Source of the DNA: Propionibacteriaceae bacterium | Lineage (GTDB): Bacteria > Actinomycetota > Actinomycetes > Propionibacteriales > Propionibacteriaceae | DNA length: 9,678 nucleotides | Assembly: GCA_009781325.1 (NCBI GenBank) | Contig: WQYJ01000067.1 | Coordinates: 1 to 9,678, forward strand | Direction: 5' to 3' | In this document: positions 1-6,289 of the stretch, in pieces | Numbering within the stretch: position 1 is the stretch's first letter | How the letters are laid out: every line of letters begins with the position of its first letter | Made by a program: the position numbers and the translations under genes | The notes under the pieces: model-generated | Seen by the model: only the letters and a program-made list of their open reading frames with translations | Told to the model about the DNA's origin: nothing | The model's database searches: none

Positions 1-1
1 C

Positions 2-1294
2 ATTGCCGGCAAACCGAATCAGATGCCGACTCTGGTGATGCCTGATCCGACTTTGCCGGCGAGGATTCTGGGAGCGGAGGTCTCTATAGAGCAGGTGGTT
101 TCCATTCTGAAGGCTTCCGGAGTCGATGTGAAGAAGACCAAGGCTGGGAAGCTGACCCTGACTCCTCCAACGTGGCGTCCGGACCTTGTTGACGCTTATG
201 ACTATGTCGAAGAAGTCGGACGCAAGATCGGGTTCGATGTGATCGAGCCTTGTATGCCGTCTGCACCGGTCGGTTCGGGGTATACCCGTGACCAGAAGAT
301 GCGCCGCGCCGCTCTGCTCGCCGTCGCACAAGCAGGGTTCGTTGAAGTCATCCCGCTTCCCTTCATCGGGGTTGATGAGCTTGATCGTCTTGGGCTTGAT
401 GATCAGGATCGCCGCCGCAGTCTCGTACGAGTCGCTAACCCTCTGTCAGAGAACCAGCCCTATCTGAGGTCTACGCTGCTGCCGGGGTTGTTCGCATCCA
501 TCAATCGCAATACATCGCGCAGCATCTCAGATTTGGCGCTCTTTGAATGCGGATTGGTCTTCTTCGCCACAGATACCGGTCCAGCGATCTCCCCGGATGT
601 AACCAAGCGGCCCACCCCAGAAGAGATCGGGCAGTTGTTCGACCGCCTTCCTGATCAGCCGCGCCACCTCGCAGGTATCGTAACCGGGGACTGGCTGGGA
701 GCCAGCGACCGTACCTCAGCAGAGCCTGCTTCCTGGATTCATGTTGTTCACCTAGCCCAGTCGGCTGCCCAAGCAGTCGGAGTCACCCTAGCCCGGCGAA
801 GTGCCATCCACACCCCGTGGCATCCGGGCCGGTGTGCAGAACTTGGTGTGATCGTCGATGGTGAGTTCATGGGTGTGGGCTGGGCTGGAGAGATCCACCC
901 GCGTGTCATCCAAGCCTGGGATCTTCCCGAGCGTACCTGCGCAGTGGAGATCAACCTCGATGAGTTATTCGCTCTGGCTCCGGACCTGGGCCAGATTCAC
1001 CCGCTGTCTAAGCACCCTGCTACCAAGCAGGATGTCGCTCTGGTTGTTGATGTGGATGTCCCAGCCTCACTCCTAGAGGCCGCTCTGCGAGAAGGCGCCG
1101 GGGAGTTGCTGGAGTCCATCGGATTATTCGATGTCTTCACCGGCCCCCAGATCGGTGAATCCAAGAAGTCCCTCGCCTTCAATCTGATCTTCCGAGCACC
1201 TGATCGTACCCTCACCGAAGCCGAAGCCTCCCAAGCTCGCGACGCCGCCGTAGCCGAAGCCGGGCGGCGATTGGGAGCCGTCATCAGATCCTAA
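2..1294 (+). CDS. pheT: Phenylalanine--tRNA ligase beta subunit, C-terminal part (5' end outside window)
   Basis: Beta chain of the cytoplasmic alpha2-beta2 enzyme that charges tRNA-Phe. The frame is open from base 2, before any start codon, so the gene begins upstream; about 430 residues are present, roughly the second half of a subunit usually near 800 or more. Seen in order: a B5-type domain with the acidic stretch TWRPDLVDAYDYVEEVGRKIG; the catalytic-like core (YTRDQKMRRAALLAVAQAGF, then NPLSENQPYLRSTLLPGL); and a C-terminal ferredoxin-fold anticodon-binding domain of about 95 residues starting near LSKHPATKQDVALVV and containing the GESKKSLAFNLIFRAPDRTL stretch. It ends at TAA 1292-1294. 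pheS is expected just upstream, outside the window. No frameshift is visible. I see no U-tract terminator after it; the palindromic repeats downstream might instead protect the 3' end of the message. Confidence 0.97.
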   Translation: MAGKPNQMPTLVMPDPTLPARILGAEVSIEQVVSILKASGVDVKKTKAGKLTLTPPTWRPDLVDAYDYVEEVGRKIGFDVIEPCMPSAPVGSGYTRDQKMRRAALLAVAQAGFVEVIPLPFIGVDELDRLGLDDQDRRRSLVRVANPLSENQPYLRSTLLPGLFASINRNTSRSISDLALFECGLVFFATDTGPAISPDVTKRPTPEEIGQLFDRLPDQPRHLAGIVTGDWLGASDRTSAEPASWIHVVHLAQSAAQAVGVTLARRSAIHTPWHPGRCAELGVIVDGEFMGVGWAGEIHPRVIQAWDLPERTCAVEINLDELFALAPDLGQIHPLSKHPATKQDVALVVDVDVPASLLEAALREGAGELLESIGLFDVFTGPQIGESKKSLAFNLIFRAPDRTLTEAEASQARDAAVAEAGRRLGAVIRS

Positions 1295-1340
1295 GATCGA
1301 CATAACAGGGGACTAGGCTCCTTGGCTTCTCGCATCAGCC

Positions 1341-1382
1341 GACCCCCGGTCATCCTGCCGCCAGGCAGGACCCCCGGCGGCC
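1341..1382 (+). repeat. REP-like palindromic repeat, copy A
   Basis: A GC-rich palindromic element in the pheT-argC spacer. The core is a perfect 7-bp stem, TCCTGCC (1353-1359) with GGCAGGA (1364-1370), around the 4-base loop GCCA. It is flanked by CCGG on both sides (1346-1349 and 1374-1377), which can lengthen the stem with a bulge. It matches copy B in inverse orientation at 35 of 39 positions and copy C, about 8.2 kb away, with one gap. No U-tract follows, so it is not a classical intrinsic terminator. It lies after a gene end, as REP/BIME-type elements usually do. Confidence 0.75.
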
Positions 1383-1428
1383 GACGTAGGGTCTGTGGTC
1401 AAGCTTGTCTTTTTCAAGTCCATACACT

Positions 1429-1467
1429 AGCCGCCGGGGCTCCTGCCTGCCGGCAGGACGACCGGGG
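1429..1467 (-). repeat. REP-like palindromic repeat, copy B (inverted)
   Basis: Reverse-complement copy of element A, differing at 4 of 39 positions. Its own stem is TCCTGCC (1441-1447) with GGCAGGA (1452-1458) around the loop TGCC. A 46-base spacer (1383-1428) separates it from copy A. As A and B face each other, the segment 1344-1467 could also fold into one long A-B hairpin. The head-to-head pairing is like the paired units of BIME elements in other bacteria; the family here is not one I can name. Confidence 0.72.
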
Positions 1468-1512
1468 ATCGGTGTGGGGTGTTGGGTTGGTCATGTCATC
1501 CGCTCTGTCATA

Positions 1513-1539
1513 GTGTCGAGTTGTACGTCTCCTCGACAC
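1513..1539. repeat. Perfect 8-bp inverted repeat upstream of argC
   Basis: GTGTCGAG at 1513-1520 and CTCGACAC at 1532-1539 are perfect reverse complements separated by 11 bases. The right arm overlaps the proposed -35 hexamer of the argC promoter (TCGACA, 1533-1538). It could be a regulator-binding site, part of a leader hairpin if transcription starts further upstream, or chance. It does not resemble an ARG box. Confidence 0.45.
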
Positions 1540-1562
1540 GCCTGCATCGTCTTGCATATCTA
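1533..1562 (+). promoter_or_regulatory. Possible sigma-70-type promoter for the arg operon
   Basis: TCGACA (1533-1538) matches 5 of 6 bases of TTGACA. Eighteen bases downstream, TATCTA (1557-1562) is a weak -10. CATATC (1555-1560) with a 16-base spacer is an alternative. Transcription would begin near 1569 and give a leader of only about a dozen bases. The two ARG-box-like sites would cover the -10 box and the start site, which is how an ArgR repressor commonly works. This is inferred from short motifs only. Confidence 0.35.
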
Positions 1563-1588
1563 TTCCTGGTGTGGAATAGTTATGCCTA
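1551..1588 (+). promoter_or_regulatory. Paired ARG-box-like operators at the argC start
   Basis: Two adjacent 18-bp sites, 1551-1568 and 1571-1588, are separated by 2 bp. The first has half-sites TGCAT and ATTCC around ATCT. The second has GGAAT and ATGCC around AGTT. Both fit the general ARG-box layout TGNAT-4 bases-ATNCA with deviations. Centre-to-centre spacing is 20 bp, about two helical turns, close to the 21 bp known for paired ARG boxes bound by hexameric ArgR. Box 2 is nearly the reverse complement of box 1: 12 of 13 bases pair between 1554-1566 and 1573-1585. The second site covers the ATG at 1582. The cognate repressor is encoded in the same operon. Confidence 0.6.
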
Positions 1589-2619
1589 TGACGATCAAAG
1601 TTGCAGTGGCTGGGTGTACTGGTTATGTGGGGGGAGAACTCCTGCGGTTGCTGGTTGCGCATCCTGAGGTTGAGATTGGTGCGTTGACCGCGCACTCTAA
1701 TGCGGGGGCTGTTCTGGGGGACCTTCAGCCGCATTTGGCTTCCTTGGCTGATCGTTTGGTGCAGGATACTGATGCGCAAGTGCTGGATGGTCATGATGTG
1801 GTTTTCATGGGATTGCCACATGGGGCATCGGCGCCTTTGGCTGATCAGCTTGATCCCAATACTCTGATCATCGACTGCGGGGCAGACTTTAGGTTGGTCT
1901 CCGCGCAGGATTGGGAGATGTTCTACTCAAGCCCTCACGCTGGCACATGGCCCTACGGGTTGCCCGAGTTGCCGGGTCAGCGGGCTGTACTTGCGGGGGC
2001 TTCACGGATTGCAGTTCCGGGGTGTTATCCCACAGTGTCTACCCTTGCCCTCGCGCCGGCGGTTACTGCTGGGATCATTGACACCAAGGATGTCGTTGTT
2101 GTTGCAGCCTCAGGAACCTCGGGTGCAGGCAAAGCTGCCAAAACACACCTGCTTGCCTCGGAGGTCATGGGGTCGGCATCTGCCTATGGGGTTGGCGGAC
2201 TCCATCGCCATGTTCCGGAGATTCTGCAGAATCTGCGCGCTCTCGGGGCTCCAGAACCTAAGCTGAGTTTCACCCCACTTCTCGTACCTATGTCTCGTGG
2301 AATACTTGCCACCTGTTCGGCGCCGCTGGCATCTGCGATGACAGCCGCCGAAGCTCACAAAGTCTACGCGGATTTTTATGGCGCGGAACCCTTCGTACAC
2401 CTTCTTCCACCCGGGCATTGGCCTACCACCGCCTCGGTCCTCGGATCTAATATGACTCAGATTCAGGTGACGGTCGATCACGCAGCTTCGCGCCTGGTAG
2501 CTGTAGCAGTGATCGACAACTTGACCAAGGGTACGGCAGGAGGCGCGATTCAGTCGATGAATATCGCACTCGGAATCAACGAAACAACTGGATTGACTAA
2601 GGATGGAGTAGCACCATGA
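1582..2619 (+). CDS. argC: N-acetyl-gamma-glutamyl-phosphate reductase
   Basis: Third enzyme of arginine synthesis: NADPH-dependent reduction of N-acetylglutamyl phosphate to the semialdehyde, in the cytoplasm. From ATG 1582 the protein has 345 residues, the usual family length. It starts with a Rossmann nucleotide-binding motif, GCTGYVGGEL (residues 11-20). The catalytic cysteine is C148 in AVPGCYPT, and the conserved GLHRHVPEI segment with H208 and H210 follows. The open frame extends upstream to 1405, but that part crosses the repeats and lacks family similarity. ATG 1588 is an alternative start two codons later; GTGGAA at 1572-1577 is a weak ribosome binding site that suits 1582 better. 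It is first in the operon, and its stop TGA overlaps the argJ start (ATGA, 2616-2619). It is probably repressed by ArgR through the paired boxes over its start. Confidence 0.96.
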   Translation: MPMTIKVAVAGCTGYVGGELLRLLVAHPEVEIGALTAHSNAGAVLGDLQPHLASLADRLVQDTDAQVLDGHDVVFMGLPHGASAPLADQLDPNTLIIDCGADFRLVSAQDWEMFYSSPHAGTWPYGLPELPGQRAVLAGASRIAVPGCYPTVSTLALAPAVTAGIIDTKDVVVVAASGTSGAGKAAKTHLLASEVMGSASAYGVGGLHRHVPEILQNLRALGAPEPKLSFTPLLVPMSRGILATCSAPLASAMTAAEAHKVYADFYGAEPFVHLLPPGHWPTTASVLGSNMTQIQVTVDHAASRLVAVAVIDNLTKGTAGGAIQSMNIALGINETTGLTKDGVAP

Positions 2620-3788
2620 TGATCAACCTCAATGAAGGTGTCACAGCGGCAGAAGGATTCTGGGTTTCCGGGGTCTCTGCGGGGCTGAAGCGCTCAGGGA
2701 GAAAGGACCTCGCCCTCGTGGTATCACAGGGGCCGCAATTCGTTGCCTCGAGTGTATTCACGACAAACCGTTTCGAGGCTGCACCTGTGGGATGGTCCAG
2801 GCGAGCAATGGCAGACGGAACCCTGAAAGCTGTCGTACTCAATTCGGGCGGAGCTAATGCCTGTACGGGCGAGCAGGGCAGAGTTGATGCCGCCAAGATG
2901 GCTACTATCGTTGCCAAGGGAATTGGGTGTGATCCGATGGATGTTGGCGTCTGCTCGACGGGCCTGATTGGAACCCTGCTACCGATGGACAAGGTGACTG
3001 CGGGAATCTACACAGCGCTGGAGAATCTCTGTCCGACTGCTGGCAGCGATGCAGCCGAGGCGATCATGACTACCGATAACGTCACCAAGCAAGCTGCGTA
3101 CATCTCCGCAGCAGGATGGAGCATCGGCGCCATGGCGAAGGGTGCCGGTATGCTCGCACCAGCGCTGGCCACAATGCTGGTCGTGATCACTACAGATGCG
3201 GAAATCACAGTAGAGCAGGCGGATGCTGATCTGCTTGCAGCCTGTCGGGTGAGCTTTGATCGGGCAGATTCGGACGGGTGTATGTCCACCAATGACTCGG
3301 TGATACTCATGGCCAACGGCGCATCACACATCACTCCTGATCCCGAAGAGTTTGCTCAAGGGTTGAGCCAGGTGTGCATATCCCTGGCCAAACAACTTAT
3401 CGCCGATGGAGAAGGGGCAGAACACTCCATTTCTGTTTCAGTACGCGGAGCAGCCAGCGAAGATGATGCCCTTGAGGCGGCTCGTTCCATCGCACGCTCG
3501 AATCTCTTCAAGTGCGCCATTGCTGGAAATGATCCGAACTGGGGCAGGGTACTCGCCTCCATCGGCACTACCACAGCGCAATTCGACCCCGATGCGGTCG
3601 ATGTGTACTTCAACGGTGTCGGGGTCTTCCTTCAAGGAGCCCCCGGTGCGCCCCGGGACCAGGTGGACCTGACACCCTTCGATGTCTTGGTCGAAGTCGA
3701 TCTCCATGCAGGAGATATTGAAGCGACCATCTGGACCAACGACCTCACACACGGCTATGTCTCAGAGAATGCGGATTACCCATCATGA
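2616..3788 (+). CDS. argJ: Glutamate N-acetyltransferase / ornithine acetyltransferase
   Basis: Transfers acetyl from N-acetylornithine to glutamate, releasing ornithine and regenerating acetylglutamate (the cyclic pathway). Some family members also use acetyl-CoA for the first step; the sequence alone does not decide which type this is. The 390-residue precursor has the usual length. The self-cleavage site is visible as KGAGMLAPALATML: cleavage is expected between A185 and T186, T186 becoming the N-terminal nucleophile of the beta chain. The common form at this site reads NMATML, and the Ala-Thr pair is kept here. Other family blocks are DSDGCMSTNDSV, GNDPNWGRVLASIG and the C-terminal DLTHGYVSENADY. 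Start ATG 2616 overlaps the argC stop and has GGAG at 2605-2608; ATG 2619 is the next possible start. Its stop overlaps the argB start (ATGA, 3785-3788). Confidence 0.96.
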   Translation: MMINLNEGVTAAEGFWVSGVSAGLKRSGRKDLALVVSQGPQFVASSVFTTNRFEAAPVGWSRRAMADGTLKAVVLNSGGANACTGEQGRVDAAKMATIVAKGIGCDPMDVGVCSTGLIGTLLPMDKVTAGIYTALENLCPTAGSDAAEAIMTTDNVTKQAAYISAAGWSIGAMAKGAGMLAPALATMLVVITTDAEITVEQADADLLAACRVSFDRADSDGCMSTNDSVILMANGASHITPDPEEFAQGLSQVCISLAKQLIADGEGAEHSISVSVRGAASEDDALEAARSIARSNLFKCAIAGNDPNWGRVLASIGTTTAQFDPDAVDVYFNGVGVFLQGAPGAPRDQVDLTPFDVLVEVDLHAGDIEATIWTNDLTHGYVSENADYPS

Positions 3789-4657
3789 ACAAAGAATCTC
3801 TCATAGAAAAAGCTGCAACCCTGGTTGAAGCCCTGCCCTGGATCGAGAACTACACCGAGAAAGTCCTCGTTGTGAAGTACGGCGGCAACGCCATGATCGA
3901 CGAAGGACTCCAGCGGGCCTTCGCCGATGACATCGTCTTCCTGCGCAGGTGCGGGGTGAAAGTGGTCGTCGTCCATGGTGGTGGACCGCAGATCACCTCC
4001 ATGCTCAACCGGCTCGGTGTCGAATCCTCCTTCGTGAGCGGGCGGCGTATCACCTCACCGGAAGCAGTCGAGATCGTACGTATGGTGCTCGTGGGTCAGG
4101 TCGGGCGCAAGATCGTCAACCTGATCAACGCTCACGGGCCCCTAGCGGTGGGAATGTCCGGGGAAGATGCCGGACTGTTTACTGCCATCAAAGCCAGCGT
4201 CGAAGTCGACGGCAATGATCTCGACCTCGGTCTGGTCGGTGACGTTGACCAAGTGAACCCGGGCGCCATCCTTGATCTCATCGAGGCCGGCCGGATTCCC
4301 GTGGTCGCTACCGTGGCACCTGACGAAGACGGGACCGTCTACAACGTCAACGCTGATACGGCAGCATCAGCCCTCGCCATCGCCTTGGGTGCAAAAGGTC
4401 TTGTCATGCTCACAGATGTTGAAGGGCTCTATGCTGACTGGCCCAAGAAAACGCAGATCCTGCCCTTCATTAAACTCGACGATCTGCGTGCGATGCTGCC
4501 AAGCCTAGATGCCGGGATGCGCCCCAAGATGGAAGCCTGTGCCGAAGCAGTGATGGGCGGAGTGGATCGAGCTGCTGTGATTGACGGACGCGTGGAACAC
4601 GCAGTCCTGCTCGAACTGCTGACCGACTATGGCATTGGAACGATGGTGATCAAATGA
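3785..4657 (+). CDS. argB: Acetylglutamate kinase
   Basis: Phosphorylates N-acetylglutamate with ATP, the usual control point of the pathway. It has 290 residues of the amino-acid kinase fold. Visible motifs are KYGGNAM (K31 is the phosphate-binding lysine), VHGGGPQI (64-70), the SGRRIT substrate loop, NVNAD (187-191) and the C-terminal GMRPKMEACAEA and HAVLLELLTDYGIGTM blocks. About 25 residues precede the first strand. This N-terminal helix, with the C-terminal block, is characteristic of hexameric arginine-inhibited kinases and is absent from the shorter arginine-insensitive E. coli type, so feedback inhibition by arginine is likely (inference). Four-base ATGA overlaps at both ends, with argJ and argD, and only a weak ribosome binding site suggest translational coupling. 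Confidence 0.96.
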   Translation: MNKESLIEKAATLVEALPWIENYTEKVLVVKYGGNAMIDEGLQRAFADDIVFLRRCGVKVVVVHGGGPQITSMLNRLGVESSFVSGRRITSPEAVEIVRMVLVGQVGRKIVNLINAHGPLAVGMSGEDAGLFTAIKASVEVDGNDLDLGLVGDVDQVNPGAILDLIEAGRIPVVATVAPDEDGTVYNVNADTAASALAIALGAKGLVMLTDVEGLYADWPKKTQILPFIKLDDLRAMLPSLDAGMRPKMEACAEAVMGGVDRAAVIDGRVEHAVLLELLTDYGIGTMVIK

Positions 4658-5811
4658 GTCTGCTGACACAGTATTCCGCATCCATGATGGGTACCTATCC
4701 ACCCCCGCCGGTGGTATTCACCAAGGGTCAGGGGGTCTACCTCTGGGATGAGAACGGCAAACCCTACCTCGATCTGCTTGCTGGCATAGCGAGCGTGGGA
4801 CTCGGACATGCCCATGAAGGTGTCGCCCAAGCTATGGCTGACCAGGCTCGTACCCTTGGTCACGTCTCGAACCTCTTTGCTACCGATACCCAAGTTGCCT
4901 ACGCCGAGAAGCTGACTGGTCTTCTGAGCAACGATGCGAAGGTCTTCTTCACTAACTCCGGAACCGAATCCAATGAAGCCGCCTTCAAACTGACCCGTTT
5001 GACTGGAAAGACAAAGATCGTCGCTGCCCAAGGCTGTTTTCACGGCCGGTCGATGGGGTCCTTGGCGCTGACATGGAAACCGGCGATACGCGAACCCTTT
5101 GAACCCCTGCCCGGGGAGGTCACCTGGGTGCCTTATGGTGATGCGAATGCCCTCGCGGCAGCCGTCGATGATCACACGGCAGCTATCGTACTTGAAGCTA
5201 TCCAGGGTGAGGCTGGTGTTGTCGTACCTGGCGATGGTTATCTCGCACAAGCCCGCACAATCGCTGACAACAACGGCGCCTTGCTGTGGCTGGACGAAGT
5301 ACAAATGGGCATGGGGCGCACGGGGACGTGGTTCGGCTTCAACCACGATGGGATACTCCCGGACATCGTTACACTTGCCAAGGCGCTCGGCAACGGTTTT
5401 CCTATGGGAGCCGTGCTGGCATCCGGACAAGCAGCAGATCTCTTCACTCCTGGTTCTCACGGTACGACGATCGGCGGCAACCCTTTGGCATGCCGGGTTG
5501 GCTTGGTTGTGCTTGATCACGTAGCACTCCTGCTTGACCATGTTGGTTCTATGGGCCAGTGGCTGATGGCTGCCTTGCGCACCCTCGACGGTGTTAGGTC
5601 AGTGCGGGGCCGCGGGCTAGCCATCGGAATCGAACTGGAAGAACCCATTGCTGGGGCACTAGTCACAGCAGGGCTTAACCACGGATTCATTGTGAATGCT
5701 CCGGCTCCAAACCTGATCCGGCTCGTACCGCCTCTGATTCTGACCCAGGACGAGGCAGGAGCCTTCCTGGACATCTGGCCGACACTGATCAAGGAGGCTC
5801 ATCATGGCTGA
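4654..5811 (+). CDS. argD: Acetylornithine aminotransferase
   Basis: Class III pyridoxal-phosphate aminotransferase converting N-acetylglutamate semialdehyde to N-acetylornithine with glutamate as amino donor; such enzymes often also serve lysine synthesis. It has 385 residues, near the usual 390-400. Motifs seen are LDLLAGIASVGLGHAH near the N-terminus, the cofactor phosphate-binding NSGTESNEAAFKLTR, CFHGRSMGSLALT, the cofactor-contacting aspartate in LWLDEVQMGMGRTG, and the Schiff-base lysine K243 in TLAKALGNGFPMGA, followed by HGTTIGGNPLAC. Start ATG 4654 lies in an ATGA overlap with argB. The 3' end runs 8 bases into argR and carries the argR ribosome binding site. In other actinobacterial clusters argF would normally come next; here it does not. 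Confidence 0.95.
   Translation: MSLLTQYSASMMGTYPPPPVVFTKGQGVYLWDENGKPYLDLLAGIASVGLGHAHEGVAQAMADQARTLGHVSNLFATDTQVAYAEKLTGLLSNDAKVFFTNSGTESNEAAFKLTRLTGKTKIVAAQGCFHGRSMGSLALTWKPAIREPFEPLPGEVTWVPYGDANALAAAVDDHTAAIVLEAIQGEAGVVVPGDGYLAQARTIADNNGALLWLDEVQMGMGRTGTWFGFNHDGILPDIVTLAKALGNGFPMGAVLASGQAADLFTPGSHGTTIGGNPLACRVGLVVLDHVALLLDHVGSMGQWLMAALRTLDGVRSVRGRGLAIGIELEEPIAGALVTAGLNHGFIVNAPAPNLIRLVPPLILTQDEAGAFLDIWPTLIKEAHHG
5791..5797 (+). promoter_or_regulatory. Strong ribosome binding site of argR
   Basis: AAGGAGG lies inside the end of argD, 6 bases before the ATG at 5804. It is the strongest such site in the operon and fixes the argR start. It suggests that the repressor gene is translated well on its own rather than only by coupling. 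Confidence 0.8.
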
Positions 5812-6289
5812 GACAACCACTCTCACTCGTACTCAGCGCCAGGCTGCGATTTCGAACATGATCTCCCGCGGCCTGGTCACATCCCAATCCCAACTGCGTG
5901 CCATGCTCGCTGATCAGGGCCTCGTTGTGACTCAACCCACTCTGAGTAAGGATCTCGCTGAGATCGGCGCGATTCGGGTCAGAAGTGCTGAGGGCGGACT
6001 GGTCTACACCCTCTCGGACGACACGGGGATTCCTGGGGCAACCTTGGATCGGCTGTGTACCGACATGCTCGTCTCGGCAACAGCCGCAGCGAATCTCGTT
6101 GTCGTCCATACCCCTCCAGGGGGAGCCCAATACTTTGCCCTTGGACTGGACAAAGCCGGATGGGATTCAGTCTTGGGATGTGTGGCAGGAGACGATACAG
6201 TCATTGTTGTTACCAGCGACCAACACGCCAGTCAGCGAGTGGTTGCTCAACTATTGGCATTAACGAGCAACGGAAGGGGCGAATCTTGA
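5804..6289 (+). CDS. argR: Arginine repressor ArgR
   Basis: Arginine-dependent DNA-binding protein that represses arginine synthesis genes as a hexamer. Its 161 residues match the family. The N-terminal winged-helix domain (about 8-70) holds SRGLVTSQSQLRAML and the recognition helix VTQPTLSKDLAEIGAIRVR; the family usually reads TLSRDL, so K49 is a conservative change. The C-terminal domain (about 85-155) shows HTPPGGAQYFALGLDKA and VAGDDTVIVV, where the GDD aspartates (130-131) correspond to residues that bind arginine across the trimer interface. It overlaps argD by 8 bases and the argH start by 3. The likely targets are the two boxes at argC, so it would regulate its own operon. It normally sits between argF and argG in actinobacteria; here both neighbours are gone. 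Confidence 0.96.
   Translation: MAETTTLTRTQRQAAISNMISRGLVTSQSQLRAMLADQGLVVTQPTLSKDLAEIGAIRVRSAEGGLVYTLSDDTGIPGATLDRLCTDMLVSATAAANLVVVHTPPGGAQYFALGLDKAGWDSVLGCVAGDDTVIVVTSDQHASQRVVAQLLALTSNGRGES
6272..6279 (+). promoter_or_regulatory. Ribosome binding site that decides the argH TTG start
   Basis: GGAAGGGG ends 6 bases before TTG 6286, at the end of argR. No ATG or GTG is suitably placed near the conserved N-terminus of ArgH, so this site supports TTG as the start codon. Confidence 0.7.

Noticed and set aside
1353..1370. Palindrome of repeat copy A as an intrinsic terminator of pheT
   Set aside because: No T tract follows the stem, and the element recurs elsewhere with conserved flanks, which fits a repeat family better.
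1405..1581. Upstream extension of the argC reading frame
   Set aside because: It reads through repeat copy B and the promoter/operator region, has no ArgC similarity, and the protein from 1582 already has the usual length.
4627..5541. 304-codon open frame on the minus strand opposite argD
   Set aside because: A shadow of a well-conserved aminotransferase gene; the translation resembles no family and its composition is unlike a real protein.
6055..6285. Upstream extension of the argH reading frame to an ATG
   Set aside because: It lies inside argR in another frame, and the family N-terminus begins just after TTG 6286.
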